7,628 nucleotides of DNA from JBKHXU01 sp046565865 (GCA_046565865.1 JBKHXU010000136.1:1-7628), one strand, 5' to 3'; numbered from the stretch's first letter, positions 1 through 7,244 are shown. A program made the numbers and translations. The notes: a model not told the origin generated them from the letters alone.

Positions 1-688
1 CCTTGTGCACGATTGCGGCGATCTCGCTGATGCGCCGCTCGAACACGCCGAGCGTGGACGGATTTGTTAGCATCAAACCGGCGGTCTGCGGACCGACGGC
101 GGCCTTCAACGCCTCGAGATCGACATCGCCTTGCGAATCCGTCGGAATCTCGCGCACGGTGTAGCCGCACATCACCGCGGTCGCCGGATTGGTGCCGTGC
201 GCCGCATCCGGGACCAGAATTTCCGTGCGCACCTTGTCGTTGCGCGACTCGTGGTAGGCGCGAATCATGGCGACACCGGCAAACTCGCCCTGCGCACCCG
301 CGAGCGGCGTCAGCGACACCGCCTTCATACCGGTCACGTCTTTCAGCATCTCCTGCAATTCGTGCATGCACGCGAGATACCCCTGCCCCGCCGATTCCGG
401 CGCGTGCGGGTGGCGCGCGAGGAACGGCGTTAGCATCGCCAGCTTGTTACACGCGCGCGGGTTGTACTTCATGGTGCAGGAGCCGAGCGGATAGAACTGC
501 GTGTCGATCGAAAAATTTTTCTGCGACAAGCGCGTGTAGTGCCGCACCGCCTGCATCTCCGACACCTCGGGCAACAACGGCCGCTGTTTGCGCCGCAGCG
601 CGGCGGGGATGTCTTTGATCTCAGGTTTCGCAAGCGGTGCTTGCGACGGATTGCGCCGGCCGGGTTGGGAGTGTTCGAAAATCAGCAT
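1..688 (-). CDS. gcvPB: Glycine dehydrogenase (decarboxylating) subunit 2, N-terminal part (cut by window edge)
   Basis: This is the PLP-dependent P-protein, C-terminal-half subunit, which decarboxylates glycine and passes the aminomethyl group to the lipoyl arm of GcvH. The 229 visible residues start MLIFEHSQPGRRNPSQ and carry family motifs: FYPLGSCTMKYNP (about 66-77), TPLAGAQGEFAG (127-138), PDAAHGTNPATA (160-171) and LTNPSTLGVFE (208-218). The family is usually about 480-500 residues, so roughly half is missing beyond position 1. The missing part includes the region expected to hold the PLP-binding lysine. The ATG at 688 is chosen because AGGA (699-696) lies 7 nt upstream and the protein start fits the family. 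It is the last visible gene of the gcv operon and follows tpx after a 67-nt spacer filled with hairpins. Identity is clear; activity cannot be judged from a partial gene. Confidence 0.95.
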   Translation of the reverse strand, partial: MLIFEHSQPGRRNPSQAPLAKPEIKDIPAALRRKQRPLLPEVSEMQAVRHYTRLSQKNFSIDTQFYPLGSCTMKYNPRACNKLAMLTPFLARHPHAPESAGQGYLACMHELQEMLKDVTGMKAVSLTPLAGAQGEFAGVAMIRAYHESRNDKVRTEILVPDAAHGTNPATAVMCGYTVREIPTDSQGDVDLEALKAAVGPQTAGLMLTNPSTLGVFERRISEIAAIVHK

Positions 689-716
689 GCTATGTTCCTG
701 TCGGTATACACACTGG

Positions 717-736
717 ATCCCCGCTTACGCGGGGAT
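717..736. repeat. Dispersed palindromic intergenic repeat, one copy
   Basis: ATCCCCGC (717-724), loop TTAC, GCGGGGAT (729-736) form a perfect 8-bp inverted repeat flanked by TGG and GAC. This core and flank are typical of short palindromic repeats scattered between genes in many proteobacteria, where chance translation gives strings such as WIPAYAGMT. Family membership comes from recall of that pattern; other copies in this genome cannot be seen here. It lies between tpx and gcvPB, inside what looks like one transcript. It could stabilise the upstream mRNA or cause partial termination, but no U-tract follows it. Confidence 0.75.
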
Positions 737-758
737 GACGCGCACAAGACGCGCGTCA
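736..758 (-). other. Perfect hairpin overlapping the tpx stop codon
   Basis: TGACGCGC (736-743) and GCGCGTCA (751-758) are exact reverse complements separated by 7 nt. On the coding strand the stem begins with the TGA stop of tpx. It sits directly against the repeat at 717-736, sharing one base. The pair of stems may act as an mRNA 3'-end or processing structure after tpx. There is no run of U, so it is not a classical intrinsic terminator. Confidence 0.6.
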
Positions 759-1256
759 CTTGATCGCCGCCAGCGCCTTGTCGTAGTTCGGTTCCTGTTT
801 GATCTCCGGCACCAGCTCCGCGTGCACGACCTTGTCGTTCTCGTCGATGACGACCACGGCGCGCGCGGTGATGCCGGCGAGCGGGCCGTCGGTGATGAGC
901 ACGCCGTAGTCCTTGGCGAAGTGGCGGTCGCGCATCATGGACAGCGACTTCACCTTGTCGGTGTTCTCCGCGCTGCAGAACCGCTTCATCGCGAACGGCA
1001 GGTCCGCCGCTATGATCAGCATCACCGTGTTCGGGTACTTGGTTGCCTGCTCGTTGAACTTCTTGGTGCTCATGGCGCACACCGGCGTGTCGAGACTCGG
1101 CACGATGTTGAGCAGCTTCTTCTTGCCCTTGAAGTCCGCGAGCGACACATCCTTCAAATCCATATCGGTCAGCTTGAAGTCGGGCGCCTTGCTGCCGACC
1201 TTGGGCAGATCGCCGTTGGTGTGGATCGGATTACCGCCGAGTGTGATCTCTGCCAT
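756..1256 (-). CDS. tpx: Thiol peroxidase, atypical 2-Cys peroxiredoxin (Tpx)
   Basis: This is a thioredoxin-dependent peroxidase that reduces hydrogen peroxide and alkyl hydroperoxides. The 166 residues match the family length. The peroxidatic cysteine is C60 in SLDTPVCAMS, with T57 in front of it. The resolving cysteine is C94 in KRFCSAE, and R132 lies in GITARAVVVID. These positions fall within one residue of those in E. coli Tpx, so the active site looks intact. The start at 1256 has a strong AAGGAGAT Shine-Dalgarno site 7 nt upstream. The gene begins 16 nt after gcvPA and ends 67 nt before gcvPB, so it probably shares the glycine cleavage transcript. That position is unusual, since gcvPA and gcvPB normally adjoin. 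No promoter of its own can be seen in the 16-nt gap, though one inside gcvPA cannot be ruled out. Codon use and GC resemble the neighbours, giving no sign of recent foreign origin. Confidence 0.96.
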   Translation of the reverse strand: MAEITLGGNPIHTNGDLPKVGSKAPDFKLTDMDLKDVSLADFKGKKKLLNIVPSLDTPVCAMSTKKFNEQATKYPNTVMLIIAADLPFAMKRFCSAENTDKVKSLSMMRDRHFAKDYGVLITDGPLAGITARAVVVIDENDKVVHAELVPEIKQEPNYDKALAAIK

Positions 1257-1272
1257 GGTCTATCTCCTTGCG

Positions 1273-2655
1273 TTAGCTGGTCGCCTTGACCGCGCGTGGC
1301 GAACCGAGGCGGCTGGACATGATGCTTTCGAGGTGGGAACGGTACTGTTCGATGTCGTGCTGCGTACGCACTTCGGTGGCACACACGAGTAGTGCCTGAC
1401 CGAGCTCCGGATAGTAGTCGCCAAGATCGAAGCCGCCGAGGATGCCTTGTGCTTCGAGCGCGCGTAGCGTGTCGCCGACGGGCGCGTCGAGCTTGAGCAC
1501 GGTCTCGTGAAACACCGGCCGGTCGAACGCGCGCGTGACGCCTTTGATGGAGGTCAGCGCGTCGGCCAAAGTCAGCGTGTTCGCATGCGATGCCGCGGCC
1601 ACGCGTTCGAGGCCATCGGGGCCCAATAGCGACATATATATGGTGGCCGCGGTCACGACGAGGCCCTGATTGGTACAAATGTTCGACGTCGCCTTCGAGC
1701 GGCGGATGTGCTGCTCGCGCGCCTGCAACGTCAGCGTGAAACCGGGCTTGCCGTCTCGGTCGACAGTGCGCCCGATGATGCGACCGGGCATCTGCCGGAC
1801 CAGCGCCTCTTTGCAGCACATGAATCCAAAGTACGGCCCGCCGGCAGAGAGCGGCGCGCCGAGCGGTTGGCCTTCGCCGCACACGATGTCCGCGCCCTTG
1901 CTGCCCCACTGCCCGGGCGGCTTCAGGATCGCGAGCGAGGTCGGATTGACGACGGCGATCACCAGCATGCCCTGCGCGTGCGCCCAATCGGTCAGCGCAT
2001 CGACGTCTTCGAGCACGCCGAAGAAATTCGGCTGGGGGATGACAAGCGCGGCGCAATCGCCGTGCGCCGCTTGCGGCACCGGCGTGTGGCCGCCCTTGGG
2101 GTCGTACGGCAGCTCGACGAGCTCGATCGCCTGGTTGGTGACGGTGCTATGGACGACCTTGCGATAAATCGGATGCACCGTCTTCGGCATCAGAATGCGG
2201 CGCGAACTCTTGTGCGCGCGCACGGCCATGAGCACGGCCTCGGCCAGCGCCGAACCGCCGTCGTAGAGCGATGCGTTCGACACGTCCATGCCCGTGAGCG
2301 AGGCCATCATCGTCTGGTATTCGTAGAGCAACTGCAGCGTGCCCTGGCTCGCTTCCGCTTGGTACGGCGTGTACGCGCTATAGAACTCGCCGCGCGTGGT
2401 GATCTCCCACACCGCTGCCGGGATGTGGTGTTCGTACGCCCCGGCGCCGATGAAATTTTTGTAGGTGCCGTCGGCGGCGGCGCGCTCTTGCATCAGGCGC
2501 GTGACCTCCATCTCGCTCATGCCCTCGGGCACGCGTGTGAGCTTGCCGGTGCGCAAGTTCGCCGGGATCTCGGCGAACAATTCTTCGATCGAGCCGGCGC
2601 CGATCTCGGCGAGCATCGCCTTGATGTCGGCGTCGGTATGCGGAATGAACGGCAT
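1273..2655 (-). CDS. gcvPA: Glycine dehydrogenase (decarboxylating) subunit 1
   Basis: This is the N-terminal-half subunit of a two-gene P-protein, which works with GcvPB to decarboxylate glycine in the cytoplasm. The 460 residues are the usual length. Motifs run in order: FIGAGAYEHHIPAAV (68-82), FYSAYTPYQAEASQGTLQ (91-108), NASLYDGGSALAEA (127-140), then in the C-terminal half GGPYFGF, PGRIIGRTVDRDGKPGF, LTLQAREQHIRRSKATS and NICTNQGL. In split P-proteins the PLP lysine lies in the other subunit, so its absence here is expected. The ATG at 2655 is supported by GAGGA 8 nt upstream; that site overlaps the TGA stop of gcvH, which fits translational coupling. It is followed by tpx rather than directly by gcvPB. 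Confidence 0.97.
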   Translation of the reverse strand: MPFIPHTDADIKAMLAEIGAGSIEELFAEIPANLRTGKLTRVPEGMSEMEVTRLMQERAAADGTYKNFIGAGAYEHHIPAAVWEITTRGEFYSAYTPYQAEASQGTLQLLYEYQTMMASLTGMDVSNASLYDGGSALAEAVLMAVRAHKSSRRILMPKTVHPIYRKVVHSTVTNQAIELVELPYDPKGGHTPVPQAAHGDCAALVIPQPNFFGVLEDVDALTDWAHAQGMLVIAVVNPTSLAILKPPGQWGSKGADIVCGEGQPLGAPLSAGGPYFGFMCCKEALVRQMPGRIIGRTVDRDGKPGFTLTLQAREQHIRRSKATSNICTNQGLVVTAATIYMSLLGPDGLERVAAASHANTLTLADALTSIKGVTRAFDRPVFHETVLKLDAPVGDTLRALEAQGILGGFDLGDYYPELGQALLVCATEVRTQHDIEQYRSHLESIMSSRLGSPRAVKATS

Positions 2656-2664
2656 GGAACGTCC

Positions 2665-3060
2665 TCAGTGCTTTTCGGCGGCGAGCAGCGCGTCGTAGGC
2701 GGCAGCGTCGAGCAGGTCCTTGGTGTCGGCGGCATTGGCCGGCTTTAACTTGAACATCCAGCCCTTACCGTACGGGTCTTTATTTACCGTATCCGGCGTG
2801 TCGCTCAAATCGTTATTGGCGGCGGTCACGGTGCCGGTGACCGGCGCGTATACGTCGGAGGCGGCCTTCACCGATTCCACCACCGCGCACTCCTTGCCGG
2901 CCGTGACCTGCTTGCCGACCGCGGGCAATTCGACGAACACCATGTCGCCCATCAGATCCTGCGCGTGATCGGTGATACCGACGGTCAACGTACCGTCGCC
3001 CTCGGTGCGCACCCATTCGTGCGACTTGGTGTATTTCAGTTCTTTCGGTGTCTTGCTCAT
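2665..3060 (-). CDS. gcvH: Glycine cleavage system H protein (lipoyl carrier)
   Basis: GcvH carries the aminomethyl intermediate on a lipoyl-lysine arm between the P, T and L proteins. The 131 residues are typical. The start MSKTPKELKYTKSHEWV and the motif TVGITDHAQDLMGDMVFVELP (residues 26-46) are classic. The lipoylation site is K65 in VVESVKAASDVYAP, the same number as in E. coli GcvH. The ATG at 3060 follows the gcvT stop by 8 nt, with a G-rich Shine-Dalgarno site (GGGGGA) lying in that gap. gcvPA begins 9 nt after its stop. The key residue is intact and the assignment is secure. Confidence 0.98.
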   Translation of the reverse strand: MSKTPKELKYTKSHEWVRTEGDGTLTVGITDHAQDLMGDMVFVELPAVGKQVTAGKECAVVESVKAASDVYAPVTGTVTAANNDLSDTPDTVNKDPYGKGWMFKLKPANAADTKDLLDAAAYDALLAAEKH

Positions 3061-3068
3061 CGATCCCC

Positions 3069-4163
3069 CTAAGTCAGACAGCTCTTACCGTTGCGGACGA
3101 ATGGATACTTTACGATGCGTGCGTTGAGCAGTTTGCCGCGCACGTCGACCTGACAGCGCGCTTCCTTTGCGGCCGCGGCCGGTACGCGCGCGAGCGCGAC
3201 CGAGCATTCGAGCGTCGGCGCGAACGAGCCGCTGGTGATCTCACCGCTGCCGGCGGCGCATACCACTTTCTGGTGGCCACGCAGCACGCCTTTGTCTTCG
3301 AGCACGAGCCCCACCAACGCGCGCGGCACGCCGGCGGACATTTGCTTTTCCAGCGCGTCGCGGCCGATAAATTTGCGATCGCTTGGTTCCAGCGCCACGG
3401 TCCACGCCAGCCCCGACTCTAACGGCGTCGTGGTCTCGTCCATGTCCGAGCCGTATAGGTTCATGCCGGCCTCAAGCCGCAGCGTGTCGCGCGCGCCGAG
3501 GCCGATGGGTTTGACGCCGGCCTCGTGCAGCATCTGCCAGGTGAAGGTCGCGGCTTTGCCGGGCAGGATGATTTCGAATCCGTCCTCGCCGGTGTAGCCG
3601 GTAGTGGCGATGAAAAGCTCGCCGACGGTGACCGCGTGAAACGGCTTGAGCGTGCCCGCGGTCTGTCGCAGCGACTCACCGAGCGCGGCGTACACCTTTT
3701 CCTTCGCGTTCGGACCTTGCACGGCGATCATGGCGAGGTCGGCGCGCTCGATGACGTCGACGCCGCCGAATTGCTGCGCCGCGGCTTTGATCCAACTCAA
3801 ATCCTTCTCGCGCGTGCCGGCGTTGGAGACAACGCGATACCACTGATCGTTGAGGTAATAGACGATGAGGTCGTCCATCACGCCGCCGTTTTTGTTGAGC
3901 ATGCAGCTATAGAGCGCGCGCCCCGGGGTCTTGAGCTTAGCGACATCGTTGGCGAGCAGGAGCCGCAGGAAATCGCGCACCGAGGCGCCTTTAAGATCGG
4001 TCACCGCCATGTGTGACACGTCGAACATGCCGGCGTCGCGCCGCACCTGGTGGTGTTCTTCGAGCTGCGAGCCGTAATGCAGCGGCATGTCGAAGCCGGC
4101 GAAGTCGACGATCTTGGCACCCATGGCGACATGGGCGTCATACAGTACGGTGCGGTGTGGCAT
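3069..4163 (-). CDS. gcvT: Glycine cleavage system T protein (aminomethyltransferase)
   Basis: GcvT moves the methylene unit from the aminomethyl-lipoyl H protein to tetrahydrofolate and releases ammonia. The 364 residues are full length. Visible motifs are FAGFDMPLHYGSQLEEH (21-37), GMFDVSHM (45-52), GGVMDDLIVYYL (93-104, containing the conserved Asp pair D97-D98), NAGTREKDLSWI (114-125), TGYTGEDGFEI (188-198), GARDTLRLEAGMNLYG (223-238) and TTPLESGLAWTV (245-256). The ATG at 4163 has a modest GGGA site 5 nt upstream and is the first gene after the glycine riboswitch and its terminator. It is therefore the promoter-proximal gene of the operon. Confidence 0.97.
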   Translation of the reverse strand: MPHRTVLYDAHVAMGAKIVDFAGFDMPLHYGSQLEEHHQVRRDAGMFDVSHMAVTDLKGASVRDFLRLLLANDVAKLKTPGRALYSCMLNKNGGVMDDLIVYYLNDQWYRVVSNAGTREKDLSWIKAAAQQFGGVDVIERADLAMIAVQGPNAKEKVYAALGESLRQTAGTLKPFHAVTVGELFIATTGYTGEDGFEIILPGKAATFTWQMLHEAGVKPIGLGARDTLRLEAGMNLYGSDMDETTTPLESGLAWTVALEPSDRKFIGRDALEKQMSAGVPRALVGLVLEDKGVLRGHQKVVCAAGSGEITSGSFAPTLECSVALARVPAAAAKEARCQVDVRGKLLNARIVKYPFVRNGKSCLT

Positions 4164-4180
4164 AGGAGTCCCGGATTAAA

Positions 4181-4208
4181 AATTCAAAAAGCGATGGCGA
4201 CCCATCGC
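4181..4208 (-). terminator. Intrinsic terminator of the glycine riboswitch (expression platform)
   Basis: On the minus strand GCGATGG (4208-4202), loop GTCG, CCATCGC (4197-4191) make a perfect 7-bp stem. It is followed at once by TTTTT and then a second T run. It starts at the base next to the CAGAGGG 3' end of the second aptamer and lies 17 nt before the gcvT ATG. This placement fits control by transcription attenuation, with glycine binding presumably disfavouring the terminator. The stem and U-tract are seen directly; the switching direction is inferred from known glycine riboswitches. Confidence 0.85.
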
Positions 4209-4404
4209 CCCTCTGTCCTGATACCTGAGAGTCTTTAAGAGGGCGCTGACCGCTCTCTTATCCCCTTCGGTGGGCCGCTCGCGTAGGCGGCGGCCGCTCT
4301 CCAGAGTCGACGCCAGGCGTGGGCCTGGTTACCGGACGGTCCTTCTGCCTGAGCGATTCCGGGCGGTTGCGCCTTCGGCGTCCGGCGCGGGCCGGATCTC
4401 TCCC
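4208..4404 (-). ncRNA. Tandem glycine riboswitch (gcvT element, two aptamers)
   Basis: The untranslated leader of gcvT shows both aptamers of a glycine riboswitch. Aptamer I, starting at GGGAGAG (4404-4398), has a TCCGGC/GCCGGA stem, CGCCGAAGGCGCAA, then CGCTCAGGCAGAAGGACCG and a CCAGGC/GCCTGG stem. It closes at CTCTGGAGAG near 4306-4297. Aptamer II has a GGCCGC/GCGGCC stem, then CCACCGAAGGGGATAAGAG, CTCTTAAAGACTCTCAGGTA and CAGGACAGAGGG, ending near 4209. The spaced CCGAAGG and CTCAGG(C/T)A...GGAC blocks, present twice in order, are diagnostic. Family members sense glycine and usually turn on glycine cleavage genes. Exact ends are approximate. Confidence 0.96.
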
Positions 4405-4428
4405 ATCGGGTGTCGTCGTAGGGGCGGC

Positions 4429-4434
4429 ACTATA
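4429..4434 (-). promoter_or_regulatory. Candidate -10 element of the gcv operon
   Basis: TATAGT on the minus strand matches five of six bases of the sigma-70 -10 consensus. Transcription would start near 4422, about 18 nt before the first riboswitch aptamer, which is a sensible position. The -35 region at the right spacing (TGGCTT) is poor, so the promoter is only a candidate. Confidence 0.45.
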
Positions 4435-4499
4435 ACGCAGGCGATACGGCCAAGCCAGAACGGCAAAGCCGACTACTACGTACCGCGGATTATCGCGGG

Positions 4500-6176
4500 C
4501 TAACAGCGGTCGGTGGGCTGACGCACCAAGAGATACACCGGGATGAGCCCGACTAAGAGCAGCGTCAACGCCGGCAGCGCCGCGTGCTCCCATTGGCCCT
4601 CGGAGGTCCATTCGAAGATGCGCGTCGCCAGCGTATCCCAGCCGAACGGGCGTAGCAGCAAGGTTGCCGGCATCTCCTTCATGACCTCGACGAATACGAG
4701 CAGCGCCGCCGCCGTGAGGCCCGGACGCAGCATCGGCATCGCCACGCGCCACAGAATCTCGCGATTGCTGGCGCCGAGCGAGCGCGCCGCTTGCAGCAGC
4801 GATGGGCGCATCTGATCGAAGTTGCTGTCGACCGGTCCGTAGGCGACGGCCAAGAATCGCACGGCGTAGGCCAACAGCACAGCGATCAGACTGCCAGTCA
4901 GGATCGGCCCGTTGATCCCGAGCGGCGCGAGCCACGGCGCCAGCCGGTTATCGAGCCAGACGAAGGACAGCATTATGCCGACCGCGAGCACTGATCCGGG
5001 CAACGCATAGCCGAGCGTCGCGGCGCCGACAGTCGCCTGCATGAGCCGCGTCTGCTGCAGGCGCCGCGTGTACGCCAACACCAGGGCGATGAAGGCCGTA
5101 ACACCGGCGGCCACGGCGCTGAGGAACAAGGTGTTGGTCACGAACGTGAGGTAACGTTGATCCCAATCGCCGCCCACGCTCCAGCTCCAGTACAGTAACT
5201 GCGCCAGCGGAACGATGAACGCCAGCAACAACACCAGCGTCGCCGCGCCGGTCGCGAGCCACGCGCGCGGACCGCGCAGATGCAGGCGCTGCATGCGCCC
5301 GCGCCGGCTACCGCTGTGGTAGCGCGCCGCGCCGCGCATGTGCCGCTCGAGCACGAGCGCGGCGGCAATAAAGAGCAACAACAGCGACGCCAATTGCGCC
5401 GCGGCGTTCAAACTAAACAGCCCGAACCACGCCTTGTAGATCGCGGTGGTGAAGGTGTCGTAGTTGAAAATGGCGACGGCGCCGAAATCGGCGAGCGCCT
5501 CCATCAGCGCCAGCGCGACGCCAGCGGCAATCGCGGGGCGCGCCATCGGCAACGCCACGCGCCAAAACGCGCCATACGGCGACAGCCCGAGCACGCGTCC
5601 AGTCTCGAACAGGCTGTGACCCTGCGCGCCAAACGCCGCGCGCGCGAGCATGTACACGTACGGATAGAACGCGAGCGTCATGACGGCGACCACGCCGCCC
5701 GCGGAGCGGATCGGCGGAAACGCGACCGCATCGCCGACAACCGCGCGCCACGCGCTCGCCACCGGCCCGCTGTAGTCGAGCAAGGCAACCGCGACGAAGG
5801 CAAGCACGTACGCCGGCAGCGCCAGCGGCAGCATCAACGCCCATTCGAATATCCGTCGACCCGGAAACTCGCACACCGTCGTGAGCCAGGCAAAGCCCAC
5901 GCCGAGCACCGTGACCCCAATCCCGACGCCGAGTAACAGGACGAATGTGTGCCACAGCACCTCGCCGAGCACCGTGCGCGCGAGATGCGACCACACCTCG
6001 CCCGCCGGCGTGAGCCAGGCAGCGCATACGACCGCGATCGGCAGCGCCACCATGAACGCGACGACGAGGCTGGCGAACTGCCAGCCGCGCACGCGGACGT
6101 TGATCCAGGCCGCAAAACCGTAGGCCCGATCCCTGTCCGCCGCTAAGCGCGCCTCGCCGGGGGTCGTCGTTGCCAT
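4500..6176 (-). CDS. fbpB: Ferric iron ABC transporter permease, fused two-domain (FbpB type)
   Basis: This is an inner-membrane permease that takes Fe3+ from the FbpA binding protein and moves it into the cytoplasm, driven by an FbpC-type ATPase. The 558 residues hold two homologous permease halves with about twelve hydrophobic segments, for example near 33-54, 76-98, 112-133, 161-180, 212-236, 259-275, 307-330, 348-369, 385-406, 425-446, 486-500 and 533-551. Each half has an EAA loop for ATPase contact: ETGRVLGLSPYGAFWRVALP (191-210) and AARSLGASNREILWRVAMP (464-482). The fused layout and length are typical of FbpB/SfuB proteins. The ATG at 6176 has only a weak AAGA site, and no better start is obvious. 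It follows fbpA by 63 nt. The metal is inferred from family and partner; other group-13-like metal or anion importers of this fold are less likely. Confidence 0.9.
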   Translation of the reverse strand: MATTTPGEARLAADRDRAYGFAAWINVRVRGWQFASLVVAFMVALPIAVVCAAWLTPAGEVWSHLARTVLGEVLWHTFVLLLGVGIGVTVLGVGFAWLTTVCEFPGRRIFEWALMLPLALPAYVLAFVAVALLDYSGPVASAWRAVVGDAVAFPPIRSAGGVVAVMTLAFYPYVYMLARAAFGAQGHSLFETGRVLGLSPYGAFWRVALPMARPAIAAGVALALMEALADFGAVAIFNYDTFTTAIYKAWFGLFSLNAAAQLASLLLLFIAAALVLERHMRGAARYHSGSRRGRMQRLHLRGPRAWLATGAATLVLLLAFIVPLAQLLYWSWSVGGDWDQRYLTFVTNTLFLSAVAAGVTAFIALVLAYTRRLQQTRLMQATVGAATLGYALPGSVLAVGIMLSFVWLDNRLAPWLAPLGINGPILTGSLIAVLLAYAVRFLAVAYGPVDSNFDQMRPSLLQAARSLGASNREILWRVAMPMLRPGLTAAALLVFVEVMKEMPATLLLRPFGWDTLATRIFEWTSEGQWEHAALPALTLLLVGLIPVYLLVRQPTDRC

Positions 6177-6225
6177 CAGCGTTTCTTGCCGGCCTCATCC
6201 CCGGCGCACGCCATGCCGTTGTGAT

Positions 6226-6239
6226 TACGTCGTGACGTA
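6226..6239. other. Short palindrome after the fbpA stop
   Basis: TACGTC, a 2-nt centre, and GACGTA form a 14-base dyad directly after the fbpA stop codon, in the 63-nt gap before fbpB. It has no U-tract and its centre is too tight for a good hairpin. It may be a protein-binding dyad or chance. Confidence 0.35.
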
Positions 6240-7244
6240 TTACTTATAGCCCGCCCGATCCATGAGCTTTACCGCTTGTGCCTGTAGTCGCCCCGCTTCC
6301 GCAACGTTAATGGTGTCGGGTTTGAAGCTGCCCCATGCGGCCACGATGGCGTGCGGCTTGACCGCCGGGTTGGCGGGATACTCGAGATTCTCGTCGGCAA
6401 ACAAATTTTGCGCCACCGGCGAGGACAGCCATTCGAGTAGCTTTATCGCGCCGGCGCGCTGCTTCGCGTGCGCGGTGACGCCCGCGCCCGAGACGTTGAC
6501 ATGCACCCCGCTGCTCTTTTGATTCGGCCAGAACAGCGCGATCGGCGCCTGCGGCTCCTTCTTCTTGAGTCGACCGAAGTAGTACGTGTTGACGATACCG
6601 ACATCGCATTGGCCGGCGACGATGGCGTTCATCAACTGGGTATCGTCAGCGAACACCGGTGCCGCGAGGTTCTTGACCCAGGACCGGACGATCTGCTCGG
6701 TCTTAGCCTCGCCATGGCGCGCGATCATCATCGCCACGAGCGACTGGTTGTACACCTTTTTCGAGGTGCGCAGACACAACCGGTCTTTGAACTTGGCGTC
6801 GCCCAATGCCTCGTAGGTGGTGAGCTCGCCCGGCTTAACGCGCTGCGTGCTGTAGACGACAGTACGCGCACGCACCGAAAGCCCGTACCAGCGGCCTTGC
6901 GCGTCGCGCAAATGCGACGGGATGTTCTGCTTGAGCATTGGCGAATCGACCGGGGCCAGCACGCCTTCCTGCGCCGCCTGCCACAGATTGCCGGCGTCGA
7001 CTGTCACGAGGATGTCCGCAGGCGTATGCGCGCCCTCGGCCTTCAAGCGCGCGAGCAGCGCGCCCTCTTTGTCGGTAATGAACTTGATTTGCGTGCCGGT
7101 CTCGGCGGTATAACGCTCGAACAACGGTTTGATCAGCTGCTCGTTGCGCGCGGAATACACCACGAGCGTGTCGGCCGCCGATACAGCCCCCGTGAACCAG
7201 GCCAAGGTTAACGCCGCGATCGCGGCGGATTTCATACGCGCCAT
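6240..7244 (-). CDS. fbpA: Periplasmic ferric iron-binding protein (FbpA/FutA type)
   Basis: This is the substrate-binding protein that captures Fe3+ in the periplasm and delivers it to FbpB. The start is placed at 7244, giving 334 residues, because GAGG lies 9 nt upstream and the product opens with a Sec signal peptide, MARMKSAAIAALTLAWFTGA, cleaved probably after VSA (residue 23). An ATG at 7235 (MKSAAIA) is possible; the longer frame back to 7376 is not supported. The mature protein starts ADTLVVYSARNEQLIKPLFE, the usual opening of this family. The iron-ligand di-tyrosine is Y221-Y222 in VNTYYFGRL; Y30 and Y165 may also contribute. NLEYPANPAVKP (286-297) is another family hallmark. It is the first gene before fbpB. 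A Fur-box-like site upstream (7410-7430) suggests iron repression. Confidence 0.93.
   Translation of the reverse strand: MARMKSAAIAALTLAWFTGAVSAADTLVVYSARNEQLIKPLFERYTAETGTQIKFITDKEGALLARLKAEGAHTPADILVTVDAGNLWQAAQEGVLAPVDSPMLKQNIPSHLRDAQGRWYGLSVRARTVVYSTQRVKPGELTTYEALGDAKFKDRLCLRTSKKVYNQSLVAMMIARHGEAKTEQIVRSWVKNLAAPVFADDTQLMNAIVAGQCDVGIVNTYYFGRLKKKEPQAPIALFWPNQKSSGVHVNVSGAGVTAHAKQRAGAIKLLEWLSSPVAQNLFADENLEYPANPAVKPHAIVAAWGSFKPDTINVAEAGRLQAQAVKLMDRAGYK

Noticed and set aside
588..1289. 233-codon plus-strand open frame over tpx and the hairpin region
   Set aside because: It contains WIPAYAGMT, the chance translation of the dispersed palindrome, and is antisense to an intact tpx.
1708..2748. 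346-codon plus-strand open frame opposite gcvPA
   Set aside because: Its product is rich in Arg, His and Val with no recognisable motif, and it lies antisense to a fully conserved GcvPA. It is a high-GC shadow frame.
4483..4498. Possible terminator after fbpB
   Set aside because: The CCGCG/CGCGG stem is only 5 bp and is not followed by a U-tract.
4258..4935. 225-codon minus-strand open frame overlapping the riboswitch and the end of fbpB
   Set aside because: It runs through both structured riboswitch RNA and the out-of-frame 3' end of fbpB, with Arg-rich composition.
5280..5936. 218-codon plus-strand open frame opposite fbpB
   Set aside because: It has extreme Arg, Gln and His content and is antisense to a conserved membrane protein; no supporting features.
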